Source of the DNA: Vibrio tetraodonis
GTDB lineage: Bacteria > Pseudomonadota > Gammaproteobacteria > Enterobacterales > Vibrionaceae
NCBI RefSeq assembly: GCF_003350295.1
Contig: NZ_QLYY01000026.1
Span: forward strand, 1-64,000
DNA: 64,000 nt
Reading direction: 5' to 3'
Shown here in pieces: positions 1-9,207 of the stretch. Below the pieces are notes generated by a model. It did not search any database and had not been told where the DNA came from. It worked only from the letters and a program-made list of their open reading frames with translations. The first letter of the stretch is position 1. Each line of letters opens with the position of its first letter. The translations under genes and the position numbers were made by a program.

Positions 1-63
1 GGGTGTGTAAGCGTTGTGAGGCGTTGAGCTAACCTGTACTAATTGCCCGTGAGGCTTAACCAT
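1..63 (+). rRNA. rrl: 23S ribosomal RNA, 3' end (partial)
   Basis: The first about 63 bases match the conserved 3' end of bacterial 23S rRNA, ending in GAGGCTTAACC. The rest of the gene lies outside the window. A 5S gene follows after about 86 bases, as in a normal rrn operon. The exact mature 3' end cannot be fixed from sequence alone. Confidence 0.93.
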
Positions 64-149
64 ACAACACCCAAAGGGTTTTGTTGTGGACTCAACTAGA
101 ACATTGAATGTGTAAGAACGAAGAAACAGCTTTCCGAATTAACAAATTT

Positions 150-269
150 TGCTTGGCGACCATAGCGTTGTGGACCCACCTGACTCCATGCCGAACTCAG
201 TAGTGAAACGCAATAGCGCCGATGGTAGTGTGGGGCTTCCCCATGTGAGAGTAGGACATCGCCAGGCTT
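150..269 (+). rRNA. rrf: 5S ribosomal RNA
   Basis: About 119 bases with the conserved 5S blocks: CCATGCCGAACTCAG, GTGAAACG, GCGCCGATGGTAGTGTGGGG and the closing stem in which TGCTTGGCGA pairs with the CGCCAGGCTT end. It lies between the 23S 3' end and a tRNA-Asp gene, so this is the distal part of an rRNA operon. The ends are uncertain by one or two bases. Confidence 0.97.
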
Positions 270-299
270 TATATTTAGACTCAAGAGTCTAACCAGTGC

Positions 300-376
300 G
301 GAGCGGTAGTTCAGTTGGTTAGAATACCGGCCTGTCACGCCGGGGGTCGCGGGTTCGAGTCCCGTCCGCTCCGCCA
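300..376 (+). tRNA. tRNA-Asp (anticodon GTC)
   Basis: A 77-base cloverleaf with acceptor stem GGAGCGG/CCGCTCC, encoded CCA end, GTTCGAGTC T-loop block and anticodon GTC at 334-336. It reads GAC and GAU codons. It lies 30 bases after 5S and before a strong terminator, so it is the distal tRNA of the rRNA operon, an arrangement common in gamma-proteobacteria. Confidence 0.98.
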
Positions 377-384
377 CTTTTTCT

Positions 385-416
385 AAACCCCAGCAGCAAT
401 GCTGGGGTTTTCTTTT
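385..416 (+). terminator. rRNA operon terminator
   Basis: An 11-bp perfect stem (AAACCCCAGCA/TGCTGGGGTTT, loop GCAA) is followed by TCTTTT. It sits 8 bases after tRNA-Asp and ends the rRNA/tRNA transcript. Confidence 0.9.
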
Positions 417-572
417 ATCCAACACCTCTATTTTATTGCTTTCCAGTAGACACTGTTCCTCAAGCTTAATCGATGGCTTTGATATTTAAGCTATAGGAAT
501 CTGTAGGATACGAAGATGTTGCTTCTCTATGATTAGAAGTTTAGATATTTCGTACTAGTGTTAAGATCTCTG

Positions 573-605
573 AGAAAAGCAGAAAGGCTCTGATAGAGCC
601 TTTCT
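573..605 (-). terminator. Terminator of the cation/proton antiporter gene
   Basis: A 10-bp perfect stem AGAAAGGCTC/GAGCCTTTCT with a 5-base loop lies about 20 bases past the antiporter stop codon. Read on the minus strand it is followed by GCTTTTCTC, a modest U-rich tail. Confidence 0.75.
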
Positions 606-626
606 GTTAATAGTTGGATATGATGA

Positions 627-1919
627 TTAGTTATTATCCGACTCCATCTCTTTTTCAGCAAGCTTGGCTTTTTCTATCATAGGGGTAATCGTTGAACCCT
701 GAACTAAGATGGAAAACACTACGACTGAGTAAGTCATAACGAGGATAATTTCTTTCACGTCGATGAGCTTGTCTTGAATAACCCAAATGCCTGAGGGAAT
801 AGAAAGGGCCATAGCTAGAGCTAAACCGCCCCGTAAACCGCCCCAAGTCAGGATCTTAACTGACCATGGGTTGTATTTTCTATGCCGTTTAAAGCCGATA
901 TACGCAAGGAAAACACTTAGGTAACGCGCGCCCAGTACTAGGGGTACGGAAAATGCCATTAAGATCCAATCTTCTTCATGGAATTCAAACAGTAGCATGG
1001 ACATACCGATCAAAAGAAACAGCACGCCGTTTAAAAACTCATCGACGAGTTCCCAGAAGTGATCAAGGTGGTCTTCACTCTCTTTAGAGAAACCAATAAA
1101 TCGAGTCCAGTTGCCGATCATAATTCCAGATACAACCATAGCAAGCGGCCCTGAAACGTGCAGAACTTCTGCAAATGCATAACCAGCCGTAGGCACACCT
1201 ATCGTTAGCAGTAACTCCATTGAGTGATCGTCGGTTGAGCTGATGAGGTAATGGAATAGCAATCCAAGAGCAAATCCATATACGATGCCACCAATAGCTT
1301 CTTGGATAAACAGCATAGTGACGCTACCTACTGTTGGAGCTTCACTACCAAATGCTATGGTGAACAGCGTGACGAATATAACTAAGCCGAAACCATCGTT
1401 AAATAAAGATTCTCCCTCGATTTGAGTGGAGATACGCTCAGGTGCGTCTAGTTTTTTGACAATAGCAAGAACGGCAATAGGGTCGGTCGGTGAAATTAGT
1501 GCGCCAAAGAGCAAGCAATATACAAGGTCAAATTGAACACCGAGCAGCTGGCAGAAACCATATAGGACAAAACCGATGAAAAAGGTTGAGAATAATGTAG
1601 CGCCCAATGCGAGAACGGTAATCTCCCACTTTTGATTCTTTAAGTGAGGTAACTTAATGCCTAAACCACCAGCAAACAGTAGAAAACCCAATATGCCTTT
1701 GAGTAGAAAGTCTTCAAAATTAATACTCGATACGGTATCAGAAGCAATTTCGGTCAGATGAAACCAGTTGTTTTGTCCAGCGATTAGAATAAGAAGAGAT
1801 AGGACCATAGAGCCTGCCGTAATAGCAATGGTTGTTTGCATCTTTCCTATCTTGCTGTTTATAAAGGCAATAAACATTGCGGCGGCAGATAAAAAACAGA
1901 GAGTGTAGTAAACCGACAT
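627..1919 (-). CDS. CPA1-family cation/proton (Na+/H+) antiporter
   Basis: Inner-membrane antiporter of the CPA1 (NhaP/NHE-like) family, about 430 residues with some 12 hydrophobic helices. The family exchanges Na+ or K+ for H+ in pH and salt homeostasis. Family motifs are visible: SPTDPIA around residues 142-149 and EGESLFNDG around 168-176, the segments that carry the ion-binding acidic residues. There is no C-terminal TrkA or CBS regulatory domain. An upstream TTG at 1980-1982 keeps the frame open. I prefer the ATG at 1919, which is preceded by a GAGA motif at good spacing and starts directly at the first membrane helix. The gene is monocistronic and divergent from metH. The exact ion is not decidable here. 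Confidence 0.85.
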   Translation of the reverse strand: MSVYYTLCFLSAAAMFIAFINSKIGKMQTTIAITAGSMVLSLLILIAGQNNWFHLTEIASDTVSSINFEDFLLKGILGFLLFAGGLGIKLPHLKNQKWEITVLALGATLFSTFFIGFVLYGFCQLLGVQFDLVYCLLFGALISPTDPIAVLAIVKKLDAPERISTQIEGESLFNDGFGLVIFVTLFTIAFGSEAPTVGSVTMLFIQEAIGGIVYGFALGLLFHYLISSTDDHSMELLLTIGVPTAGYAFAEVLHVSGPLAMVVSGIMIGNWTRFIGFSKESEDHLDHFWELVDEFLNGVLFLLIGMSMLLFEFHEEDWILMAFSVPLVLGARYLSVFLAYIGFKRHRKYNPWSVKILTWGGLRGGLALAMALSIPSGIWVIQDKLIDVKEIILVMTYSVVVFSILVQGSTITPMIEKAKLAEKEMESDNN

Positions 1920-2087
1920 TGGGATCTCAAAGTGTGACAAATTATGACTGAGAATTCTCTTCTCGACGTGATTAAATAGCAAACGTTTTTTGTCATTCTT
2001 AGGTGAGAAATTTAGTCGTTTAGACGTCTAGACTCCTTTTAAAACTGTGATAGGATGGCTGAATAAGGAAAGTAATGGGGCTGTATA

Positions 2088-5000
2088 GTGGGAAGTAATA
2101 TAAGGCAAGAGATAGAAACTCAGTTAAAACATCGCATATTGCTTATTGATGGTGGTATGGGCACCATGATTCAGGGGCATAAACTAGAAGAAGTAGACTA
2201 CCGTGGAAAGCGTTTTGCTAATTGGCACTGTGATCTTAAAGGTAACAATGATCTTTTAGTATTAACTCAACCAGATTTGATTAAGGCTATCCACTGTGAG
2301 TATCTACAAGCAGGTGCTGATATCCTTGAAACCAATACGTTTAATGCTACAACAATCGCCATGGCCGACTACGATATGGAAAGCTTTAGCGAAGAGATTA
2401 ACTACCAAGCGGCAAAACTAGCCCGCGCAGCGGCTGATGAATGGACAGCAAAGAATCCACAAAAGCCTCGTTATGTTGCCGGCGTACTTGGTCCCACCAA
2501 TCGCACTTGTTCTATTTCTCCAGATGTTAATGACCCAGGTTACCGCAATGTAAGTTTTGATCAGTTAGTTAGTGCTTACTCAGAATCCACCAAAGCTCTT
2601 ATAAGAGGTGGCTCTGATCTAATACTTATTGAAACCATATTTGATACGTTAAATGCCAAAGCTTGTGCATTCGCAGTTGATAGTGTTTTTGAAGAATTTG
2701 GTCTGGCATTGCCTGTCATGATTTCTGGCACCATCACAGATGCATCAGGCAGGACACTATCAGGACAGACAACAGAAGCTTTCTATAATTCTCTTCGCCA
2801 TGTAAAGCCTATTTCATTTGGTCTTAATTGTGCTCTTGGTCCTGATGAACTTCGTCCTTATGTCGAGGAATTGTCCCGTATTGCAGAATCATTTGTTTCT
2901 GCCCACCCGAATGCAGGGTTACCTAATGCTTTTGGCGAATATGATCTATCTCCTCAAGACATGGCAATGCATGTTAAGGAATGGGCTCAGAGTGGTTTTC
3001 TCAATTTAATCGGTGGATGTTGTGGTACAACCCCTGAGCATATACGCCACATGGCGGAGGCAGTGGAAGCTATCACACCTCGTCAGTTGCCAGAGCTAAC
3101 CGTAGCGTGCCGTCTTTCTGGATTAGAACCGCTGACCATAGAGAAAGACACTTTATTTGTGAATGTGGGTGAACGAACTAATGTGACAGGTTCAGCACGT
3201 TTTAAACGTTTGATAAAAGAAGAGTTATACGATGAGGCGCTCGATGTTGCTCGTCAGCAAGTGGAAAATGGCGCTCAAATTATCGATATAAACATGGATG
3301 AGGGTATGCTTGATGCAGAGGCATGCATGGTGCGCTTCCTCAACCTGTGTGCTTCAGAGCCTGAAATATCCAGAGTTCCAATTATGGTTGACTCATCTAA
3401 ATGGGAGGTCATAGAAGCAGGGCTTAAGTGTATCCAAGGCAAGGGGGTTGTGAATTCTATTTCCTTGAAGGAAGGGAAAGATAAGTTTATTGAGCAAGCA
3501 AAACTTATTCGCCGCTATGGCGCTGCGGTTATTGTCATGGCGTTTGATGAAGTTGGTCAGGCAGAAACTCGTCAGAGAAAGTTGGAAATCTGTACTCAAG
3601 CATACCGAATTTTGGTTGATGAAGTGGGTTTCCCTGCAGAAGATATTATCTTCGATCCTAATATATTTGCCGTTGCGACGGGTATCGAAGAACATAACAA
3701 CTATGCGGTCGATTTCATTGATGCGGTTGCGGATATTAAGCGCGATCTTCCTTATGCGATGATTTCAGGTGGTGTGTCCAACGTTTCTTTTTCATTTCGG
3801 GGCAACAATTACGTCCGTGAAGCCATTCATGCTGTGTTTCTTTACCATTGCTTTCGTAATGGTATGGATATGGGCATAGTGAATGCTGGCCAGTTAGAAA
3901 TCTATGACAATGTTCCTGAAAAGCTTAGAGAAGCTGTAGAAGATGTGGTTCTTAATCGCCGTGATGACGCAACCGAACGATTACTAGACATCGCTGCCGG
4001 ATACGCACAAAAAGGGGTCGGTAAAGAGGAAGATGCTAGCGCACTTGAGTGGCGAACCTGGCCCGTAGCCAAACGGTTAGAACATGCCTTGGTGAAAGGT
4101 ATTACGGAATTTATTGTTGAGGATACCGAGGAAGCACGCATCAACGCAGCTAAGCCTCTTGAGGTGATTGAAGGTCCTTTAATGGACGGTATGAATGTGG
4201 TCGGTGATTTATTTGGTGAGGGTAAGATGTTTCTTCCCCAAGTGGTGAAGTCTGCTCGAGTGATGAAGCAAGCTGTCGCACACTTAGAACCCTTCATCAA
4301 TGCCGAAAAACAAGCCGGATCTTCTAACGGTAAGATACTGTTGGCAACGGTTAAAGGCGATGTTCATGATATAGGTAAAAACATCGTTGGGGTCGTTTTA
4401 CAATGCAACAATTACGAAATTATTGATCTGGGCGTAATGGTGCCATGTGAGAAAATACTCAAGGTCGCCATAGAAGAAAATGTCGATATTATAGGCTTGT
4501 CCGGTTTGATTACCCCTTCTCTTGATGAAATGGTCCATGTAGCTAAAGAAATGGAGCGTCTTGATTACCACTTGCCGTTATTGATAGGCGGAGCGACAAC
4601 TTCTAAAGCTCACACCGCAGTCAAGATAGAACAAAATTATCGCCATCCAGTTGTGTATGTGAACAATGCGTCGCGTGCTGTGGGTGTTTGTACATCCCTA
4701 CTTTCTGACGAGTTACGCCCAGCCTTTATTGAAAAGCTAGATGCAGATTATGTGCGAGTTCGCGATCAACATAATCGTAAGAAGCCGCGCACTAAGCCAG
4801 TAACACTTGAACAAGCACGAGAGAATAAAGTAGCCATCGATTGGGATAGCTATACTCCACCGGCTCCGGCAAAACCTGGGATACATGTGTTTGATGATTT
4901 TGATGTCGCAATTCTTCGTCGTTACATTGACTGGACTCCATTTTTTATGACTTGGTCTTTGGTCGGGAAATATCCGGCAATTTTTGAACATGAAGAGGTT

Positions 5001-5765
5001 GGAGAAGAAGCTAAAAGATTGTTTGCCGATGCTAATGAATTGCTTGATAGAGTTGAAAGAGAGGGACTATTAAAAGCTCGCGGCATGTGCGCGCTTTTCC
5101 CAGCGGCAAGTGTTGGTGATGATATTGAAGTTTATACCGATGAGTCTTGTACTCAAGTTTATAAAACATTACATAACTTGCGCCAGCAAACTGAAAAACC
5201 TAAGGGCTACAATTACTGTCTATCAGATTATATTGCACCTAAAACTTGCGGAAAGTCCGATTGGATTGGCGCCTTTGCGGTGACCGGGGGAATTGGAGAA
5301 CGTGAGTTGGCTGATGAATATAAAGCTAACGGAGATGACTATAACGCGATTATGATTCAGGCTGTGGCGGATAGGCTTGCAGAAGCGTTCGCCGAGTATC
5401 TTCATGAGCGAGTACGCAGAGAAATTTGGGGTTATGCTAAAGATGAAAATTTATCTAATGAAGAGCTGATAAGGGAGAAATATCAGGGTATTCGACCAGC
5501 GCCTGGCTATCCTGCGTGCCCTGAGCATACAGAGAAAGCAACGTTGTGGGAATTGCTCAACGTTGAAAAGACAATAGAGATGTCTTTAACCACAAGTTAT
5601 GCCATGTGGCCTGGAGCTTCAGTCTCAGGCTGGTATTTTTCACACCCTGACTCGCGTTATTTTGCGATTGCTCAGATTCAGCAAGACCAAGTTGAGAGTT
5701 ACGCGAAACGGAAAGGGTGGGATAATTTGGAAGCTGAGAAATGGTTAGGCCCTAATATCAACTAG
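2088..5765 (+). CDS. metH: Cobalamin-dependent methionine synthase MetH
   Basis: Cytosolic enzyme that moves a methyl group from 5-methyltetrahydrofolate via methylcobalamin to homocysteine, the last step of methionine synthesis. All four modules are present in 1225 residues (E. coli has 1227). The homocysteine domain has zinc ligands Cys248, Cys311 and Cys312. The pterin domain carries NVGERTNVTGS at about 360. The B12 domain has DVHDIGKN with the cobalt-ligating His760. The AdoMet activation domain carries PGYPACPEH near the C-terminus. It starts with GTG, with GGGG 7 bases upstream; the N-terminus then aligns with E. coli offset by one residue. It is a single gene, divergent from the antiporter. 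No cobalamin riboswitch is apparent in the short 5' region. Confidence 0.98.
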   Translation: MGSNIRQEIETQLKHRILLIDGGMGTMIQGHKLEEVDYRGKRFANWHCDLKGNNDLLVLTQPDLIKAIHCEYLQAGADILETNTFNATTIAMADYDMESFSEEINYQAAKLARAAADEWTAKNPQKPRYVAGVLGPTNRTCSISPDVNDPGYRNVSFDQLVSAYSESTKALIRGGSDLILIETIFDTLNAKACAFAVDSVFEEFGLALPVMISGTITDASGRTLSGQTTEAFYNSLRHVKPISFGLNCALGPDELRPYVEELSRIAESFVSAHPNAGLPNAFGEYDLSPQDMAMHVKEWAQSGFLNLIGGCCGTTPEHIRHMAEAVEAITPRQLPELTVACRLSGLEPLTIEKDTLFVNVGERTNVTGSARFKRLIKEELYDEALDVARQQVENGAQIIDINMDEGMLDAEACMVRFLNLCASEPEISRVPIMVDSSKWEVIEAGLKCIQGKGVVNSISLKEGKDKFIEQAKLIRRYGAAVIVMAFDEVGQAETRQRKLEICTQAYRILVDEVGFPAEDIIFDPNIFAVATGIEEHNNYAVDFIDAVADIKRDLPYAMISGGVSNVSFSFRGNNYVREAIHAVFLYHCFRNGMDMGIVNAGQLEIYDNVPEKLREAVEDVVLNRRDDATERLLDIAAGYAQKGVGKEEDASALEWRTWPVAKRLEHALVKGITEFIVEDTEEARINAAKPLEVIEGPLMDGMNVVGDLFGEGKMFLPQVVKSARVMKQAVAHLEPFINAEKQAGSSNGKILLATVKGDVHDIGKNIVGVVLQCNNYEIIDLGVMVPCEKILKVAIEENVDIIGLSGLITPSLDEMVHVAKEMERLDYHLPLLIGGATTSKAHTAVKIEQNYRHPVVYVNNASRAVGVCTSLLSDELRPAFIEKLDADYVRVRDQHNRKKPRTKPVTLEQARENKVAIDWDSYTPPAPAKPGIHVFDDFDVAILRRYIDWTPFFMTWSLVGKYPAIFEHEEVGEEAKRLFADANELLDRVEREGLLKARGMCALFPAASVGDDIEVYTDESCTQVYKTLHNLRQQTEKPKGYNYCLSDYIAPKTCGKSDWIGAFAVTGGIGERELADEYKANGDDYNAIMIQAVADRLAEAFAEYLHERVRREIWGYAKDENLSNEELIREKYQGIRPAPGYPACPEHTEKATLWELLNVEKTIEMSLTTSYAMWPGASVSGWYFSHPDSRYFAIAQIQQDQVESYAKRKGWDNLEAEKWLGPNIN

Positions 5766-5780
5766 TGTCTTTTAGAGGTC

Positions 5781-5812
5781 AAAAAAGCACAGTATGGACT
5801 GTGCTTTTTTTG
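5781..5812. terminator. Bidirectional terminator between metH and mgtE
   Basis: A 12-bp stem AAAAAAGCACAG/CTGTGCTTTTTT with a 6-base loop lies 15 bases past the metH stop and 17 bases past the mgtE stop on the other strand. A runs and U runs on both sides let it serve both convergent genes. Confidence 0.92.
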
Positions 5813-5827
5813 AACGCTCTGGTTTGG

Positions 5828-7183
5828 CTAAATCATAAATGTCGCTAAGCCTAAAAATACCGATAAACCAATCACATCCGTGACGGTTGTTAGTGCCATT
5901 CCACCTGCAAGTGCAGGGTCAATCTTCATTTTTTTCAGTAGGATAGGAATGGTAACACCAGCGATGCCTGCCACGAGCAGGTTGGTTAGCATGGCTGCTG
6001 AGATAATTCCCCCCAACATCCAATTACCTTTCCAAGCGACCACAATACCACCTATGATTAGCGCCCACATGATCCCGTTTACTAGGCCTATGGCCGCTTC
6101 TTTGGCCAGTAGCTCACGCTTGTTTGCATCACCGATATGACCAAGCGCGAGTCCTCTTATTACAAGTGCTACGGTTTGATTTCCTGCTACACCTCCCATC
6201 GAAGGCACTATAGTCATCAGAACCGCAATCGCTGCCATTTGCTCTAACGTTGCTTCGAACATATTTGATACAGACGCCGCGGCCAGCGCCGCAAGCACAT
6301 TCGCACCTAGCCAAATACTGCGTTTGCGAGCGGATTTAAATACGGGAGCAAAGGTGTCTTCATCATCATCCATACCCGCCATACTCATCATAGAGTGTTC
6401 AGCATCTTCACGAATAACATCTACGACATCATCAATAGTAATTCGGCCAACAAGATGCTGATGTTCATTAATGACAGGGGCCGAGACCCAATTTCGCCGT
6501 TCAAAAAGGCTAGCAATATCAGAGTCACTCATGGTGACTTCTATTGCTTCGTCAGCATCAGCCATAACGTCACTGACTTTGACATCAGGCTGTGTTGTGA
6601 TCAGGGTTGTGATCGGCAGCTGACCAATAAGTTGACTGTCTTCATTTATCACGTAAAGCGCATCTGTTGCTTCAGGTAATTCCCCTTTTATGCGCAGATA
6701 GCGAAGAACAACATCGACATCGACATCACCACGAATGGTAATCACATCTGTGTTCATCAAGCCGCCCGCGCTATCCTCAGGGTAGGATAATGCTGTTTCG
6801 ACCCTTAAGCGGTCGGAGATGTCCATTTGTGAAAGGACTTCACGCGAGACATCGTCAGGTAAGCTTCGCAGAACGTAGGCGACATCATCGGTGTCCATGC
6901 CTTCGGTGGCTTCCGCGAGCACTTCAGGCTCCATCTTTGAGACTAAAGCGTCTTTGACGTCTTCATTAAGTTCATCCAGAATTTCACCGTAATCTTCAGG
7001 ATCGGTGAGTTGCCAAAGTACATCTCGGCTTTTTCGTGGAGAGGCTTCTAACAGATGGGCAATATCCTCCGGCTCCATGTCCTGAAGTTGTCGCCGGACA
7101 TGGACAAATCGGCCATTTTCTAGAGCTTCTGAAACTTCTTGGAGGGCTTGGTGAGCTTGATCGAATTCAATTTGCTCTGCCAT
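5828..7183 (-). CDS. mgtE: Magnesium transporter MgtE
   Basis: Inner-membrane Mg2+ channel/transporter, 451 residues. The N-terminal superhelical MgtE_N domain (about 20-130) is rich in acidic repeats. Two CBS domains follow (about 135-265, with LIGQLPI and LVGRITIDD). A connecting helix leads to five C-terminal membrane helices (about 290-451) with the family's VPSMGGVAGNQTVALVIRGLALG region and LAGGMALTTVTD. In the family the cytosolic part senses Mg2+ and closes the pore when Mg2+ is high. The start is an ATG preceded by GGGGGAAG. It is the gene after npr in the same direction, 114 bases on, so it may be transcribed from the rpoN cluster or from its own promoter. I see no Mg riboswitch in the short leader. 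Confidence 0.95.
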   Translation of the reverse strand: MAEQIEFDQAHQALQEVSEALENGRFVHVRRQLQDMEPEDIAHLLEASPRKSRDVLWQLTDPEDYGEILDELNEDVKDALVSKMEPEVLAEATEGMDTDDVAYVLRSLPDDVSREVLSQMDISDRLRVETALSYPEDSAGGLMNTDVITIRGDVDVDVVLRYLRIKGELPEATDALYVINEDSQLIGQLPITTLITTQPDVKVSDVMADADEAIEVTMSDSDIASLFERRNWVSAPVINEHQHLVGRITIDDVVDVIREDAEHSMMSMAGMDDDEDTFAPVFKSARKRSIWLGANVLAALAAASVSNMFEATLEQMAAIAVLMTIVPSMGGVAGNQTVALVIRGLALGHIGDANKRELLAKEAAIGLVNGIMWALIIGGIVVAWKGNWMLGGIISAAMLTNLLVAGIAGVTIPILLKKMKIDPALAGGMALTTVTDVIGLSVFLGLATFMI

Positions 7184-7297
7184 CTCTTCCCCCTGACTCT
7201 ATCAGCTTACAATACGTCGAATAGTAACTTAATTTTAGTGTTTATTTAATAAGTTAATACAAAGGGAATGATTTTTCTTTTATCTTGGGTGAGAAAG

Positions 7298-7576
7298 TTA
7301 TTCAGTCTCTTCGAATTTATCTTCGATCAGGTGGCAAATTGCATCAAGTGCGGGTTGAGCATCGTTACCTTCAGCGATAATCGTAACATGTTCACCTTGA
7401 GAGGATTCAAGCATGAGCAAGCCCATTACACTATCTGCACAAACTTCTTTACCCTCATGATTTTGTATTGTTAAGGTAACATCAAACGATTGAGCAAGTT
7501 CGACAAGTTTTACCGCCGCACGAGCGTGTAGCCCCAATCGGTTTTGGATAAGGACGGTTCTGCTCTCGTGTGGCAT
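7298..7576 (-). CDS. npr: HPr-like phosphocarrier NPr of the nitrogen PTS
   Basis: Small (92-residue) HPr-family protein that passes phosphate from EI-Ntr (PtsP) to EIIA-Ntr (PtsN). The active-site motif GLHARAA near residue 15 carries the phosphorylated histidine. The serine region (ADSVMGLLML) matches NPr rather than sugar-PTS HPr. It is separated from rapZ by only 3 bases and is the distal gene of the rpoN-hpf-ptsN-rapZ-npr cluster, the order known from E. coli. Confidence 0.94.
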   Translation of the reverse strand: MPHESRTVLIQNRLGLHARAAVKLVELAQSFDVTLTIQNHEGKEVCADSVMGLLMLESSQGEHVTIIAEGNDAQPALDAICHLIEDKFEETE

Positions 7577-7579
7577 GGG

Positions 7580-8443
7580 TTATTCCTTGTGATTTTTTTC
7601 TAGACTTTTGTGGCGGATCTGAACTTGATGTCCAATTTGAGCGAAATGTTCACCAATCTGTTGGGCAAGATAAACTGAGCGATGTTGCCCGCCTGTGCAG
7701 CCGATGGCAACAGTCAAATAGCTGCGATTATTTTTCTCAAGTAAAGGTAACCAATTTTCTATAAAGGTCTCAATTTGTTTTTTTAAATCAAGTACATCTT
7801 GATGACTCTCCAGAAAAGCTTTGATAGGTGCGTCGAGTCCTGTCATTGGCCTCAATGCTGGCTCCCAGTGGGGATTGGGTAAAAAGCGCACGTCAAACAC
7901 ATAATCTGCATCACTAGGCAAACCATACTTATAGCCAAAAGACTGAAATACCATAACAAGATCTTTGCGTTCACGGCCTTCGATGCGCATTCTGACCATC
8001 TCACTCAGTTCATGCAGGGATTGATTGCTACTGTCAATCACTAAGTCTGCATGCTCTTTCAGTGGGGATAGGATACTACGCTCTTTCTCTATTGCTTGTT
8101 CTAAAGAGGTGTTTTCTTGGCTGAGTGTTAATGGGTGGATACGCCGCGTTTCGCTATAGCGTTTTAGTAGCGAACCTTTTTTAGCATCCAGAAACAGCAA
8201 ACTCACATCAGAAGATTTTTTTAGCTTGGTCAGCACGTCAGTGAGTAAGTTAGGTTCTGTGGGTAAGTTACGAATATCAATACTGACCGCCACATTTTGT
8301 TTACTTGATTTGACTGATTTAACAAACTTGTCCAGTAGATCTATCGGTAAGTTGTCAACACAGTAATAGCCTAAATCTTCTAGAACACGGAGTGCTACCG
8401 TTTTTCCTGCTCCAGATTGTCCGCTGACAATGATAAGTCTCAT
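7580..8443 (-). CDS. rapZ: RNase adapter protein RapZ
   Basis: 287 residues. An N-terminal P-loop GQSGAGKT (residues 8-15) is followed by the RapZ/YvcJ-type nucleotide-binding fold, then a C-terminal domain with the conserved CTGGQHRSVYLA block. In enterobacteria RapZ delivers the sRNA GlmZ to RNase E and so controls glucosamine-6-phosphate synthase. Whether a GlmZ homologue exists in this organism cannot be judged from the window. Its start overlaps the ptsN stop by one base (TAATG), so translation is likely coupled. Confidence 0.94.
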   Translation of the reverse strand: MRLIIVSGQSGAGKTVALRVLEDLGYYCVDNLPIDLLDKFVKSVKSSKQNVAVSIDIRNLPTEPNLLTDVLTKLKKSSDVSLLFLDAKKGSLLKRYSETRRIHPLTLSQENTSLEQAIEKERSILSPLKEHADLVIDSSNQSLHELSEMVRMRIEGRERKDLVMVFQSFGYKYGLPSDADYVFDVRFLPNPHWEPALRPMTGLDAPIKAFLESHQDVLDLKKQIETFIENWLPLLEKNNRSYLTVAIGCTGGQHRSVYLAQQIGEHFAQIGHQVQIRHKSLEKNHKE

Positions 8444-8889
8444 TAGTGATTAACCATAATATCGTAGAGCTCTTGGTCGGATTTAGCTTTACGTAACTGT
8501 TTTAGGACTTGCTTGTTATTTAGCCTTTCAGCCATGCTTGAAAGGGTTTTAAGGTGCTCTTTACATTGGGCATCTGGTACTAGCAGAGCAAATAGTAGGT
8601 CTACCGGTCGATTGTCCACTGAATCAAATTCAATAGGAGATTCACATTGTAGTAGAACCGCAATGGCTTGGTCTGTTGAGTGCATACGAGCATGAGGTAT
8701 GGCAATACCATTACCTATGCCAGTGCTGCCGACTTTTTCTCGGCTAAGCATACATTCAAAAAGCTCTGTGGGGTTTTGTCCAGTGCGCATCGCGACGATT
8801 TCACTGATCATCTCGAGAGCTCGTTTTTTACTAGTGCATTGGACTGCACTTTTGGTGCAGTCCAATGAGAGTATTTCACTTAATCGCAT
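8443..8889 (-). CDS. ptsN: Nitrogen-PTS EIIA protein PtsN
   Basis: 148-residue EIIA domain of the fructose/mannitol type. The phosphorylated histidine lies in the motif GIAIPHARM. In the family PtsN regulates K+ transport and nitrogen-related functions according to its phosphorylation by NPr, encoded two genes downstream. It lies 5 bases after hpf and overlaps rapZ by one base, the conserved order of the rpoN operon. Confidence 0.95.
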   Translation of the reverse strand: MRLSEILSLDCTKSAVQCTSKKRALEMISEIVAMRTGQNPTELFECMLSREKVGSTGIGNGIAIPHARMHSTDQAIAVLLQCESPIEFDSVDNRPVDLLFALLVPDAQCKEHLKTLSSMAERLNNKQVLKQLRKAKSDQELYDIMVNH

Positions 8890-8894
8890 GATAT

Positions 8895-9182
8895 TTAGTG
8901 TGTATTCAGTTTTTCTTTGTGTTTGTTTAATTGTCTAACCAATTTGTCTACCAAAGAGTCGATTGCAGCGTATATGCTTTCTTCATCCGCAGATGCATGA
9001 ATCTCTCCTTGGTTGACGTGAAGGGTAGCTTCGGCGATCTGGCGAAGTTTTTCAACTTTTAGAACAACATGTACGTTGTTTATATGGTCAAAAAATCGCT
9101 CAAGCTTTTGAAACTTTTCATTGACATAGTCTTGCATTGAATCGGTAAGCTCAATGTGGTGGCCATTTATATTGATTTGCAT
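8895..9182 (-). CDS. hpf: Ribosome hibernation promoting factor HPF (short form)
   Basis: 95 residues, a single S30AE/sigma-54-modulation domain without the long C-terminal extension, so a short HPF. In gamma-proteobacteria short HPF works with RMF to form inactive 100S ribosomes in stationary phase. It lies 25 bases after rpoN and 5 bases before ptsN in the same transcript direction. Confidence 0.94.
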   Translation of the reverse strand: MQININGHHIELTDSMQDYVNEKFQKLERFFDHINNVHVVLKVEKLRQIAEATLHVNQGEIHASADEESIYAAIDSLVDKLVRQLNKHKEKLNTH

Positions 9183-9207
9183 AGACTTTCCTTCTTGGTT
9201 AAAGGCC

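Noticed and set aside
96..425. Minus-strand 109-codon frame across 5S rRNA and tRNA-Asp
   Set aside because: Antisense to stable RNA genes; the peptide ERTGLEPATPGVTGRYSNQLNYRS is the well-known false translation of a tRNA antisense strand.
1920..1982. Longer antiporter N-terminus from a TTG codon
   Set aside because: TTG without a ribosome site adds 21 polar residues before the first membrane helix; the ATG at 1919 has a GAGA motif.
3902..4300. Minus-strand 132-codon frame inside metH
   Set aside because: Fully antisense to the conserved B12-domain region of metH; no ribosome site and no recognisable protein.
7184..7297. Magnesium riboswitch in front of mgtE
   Set aside because: Only 114 AT-rich bases, without the long multi-helix M-box structure.
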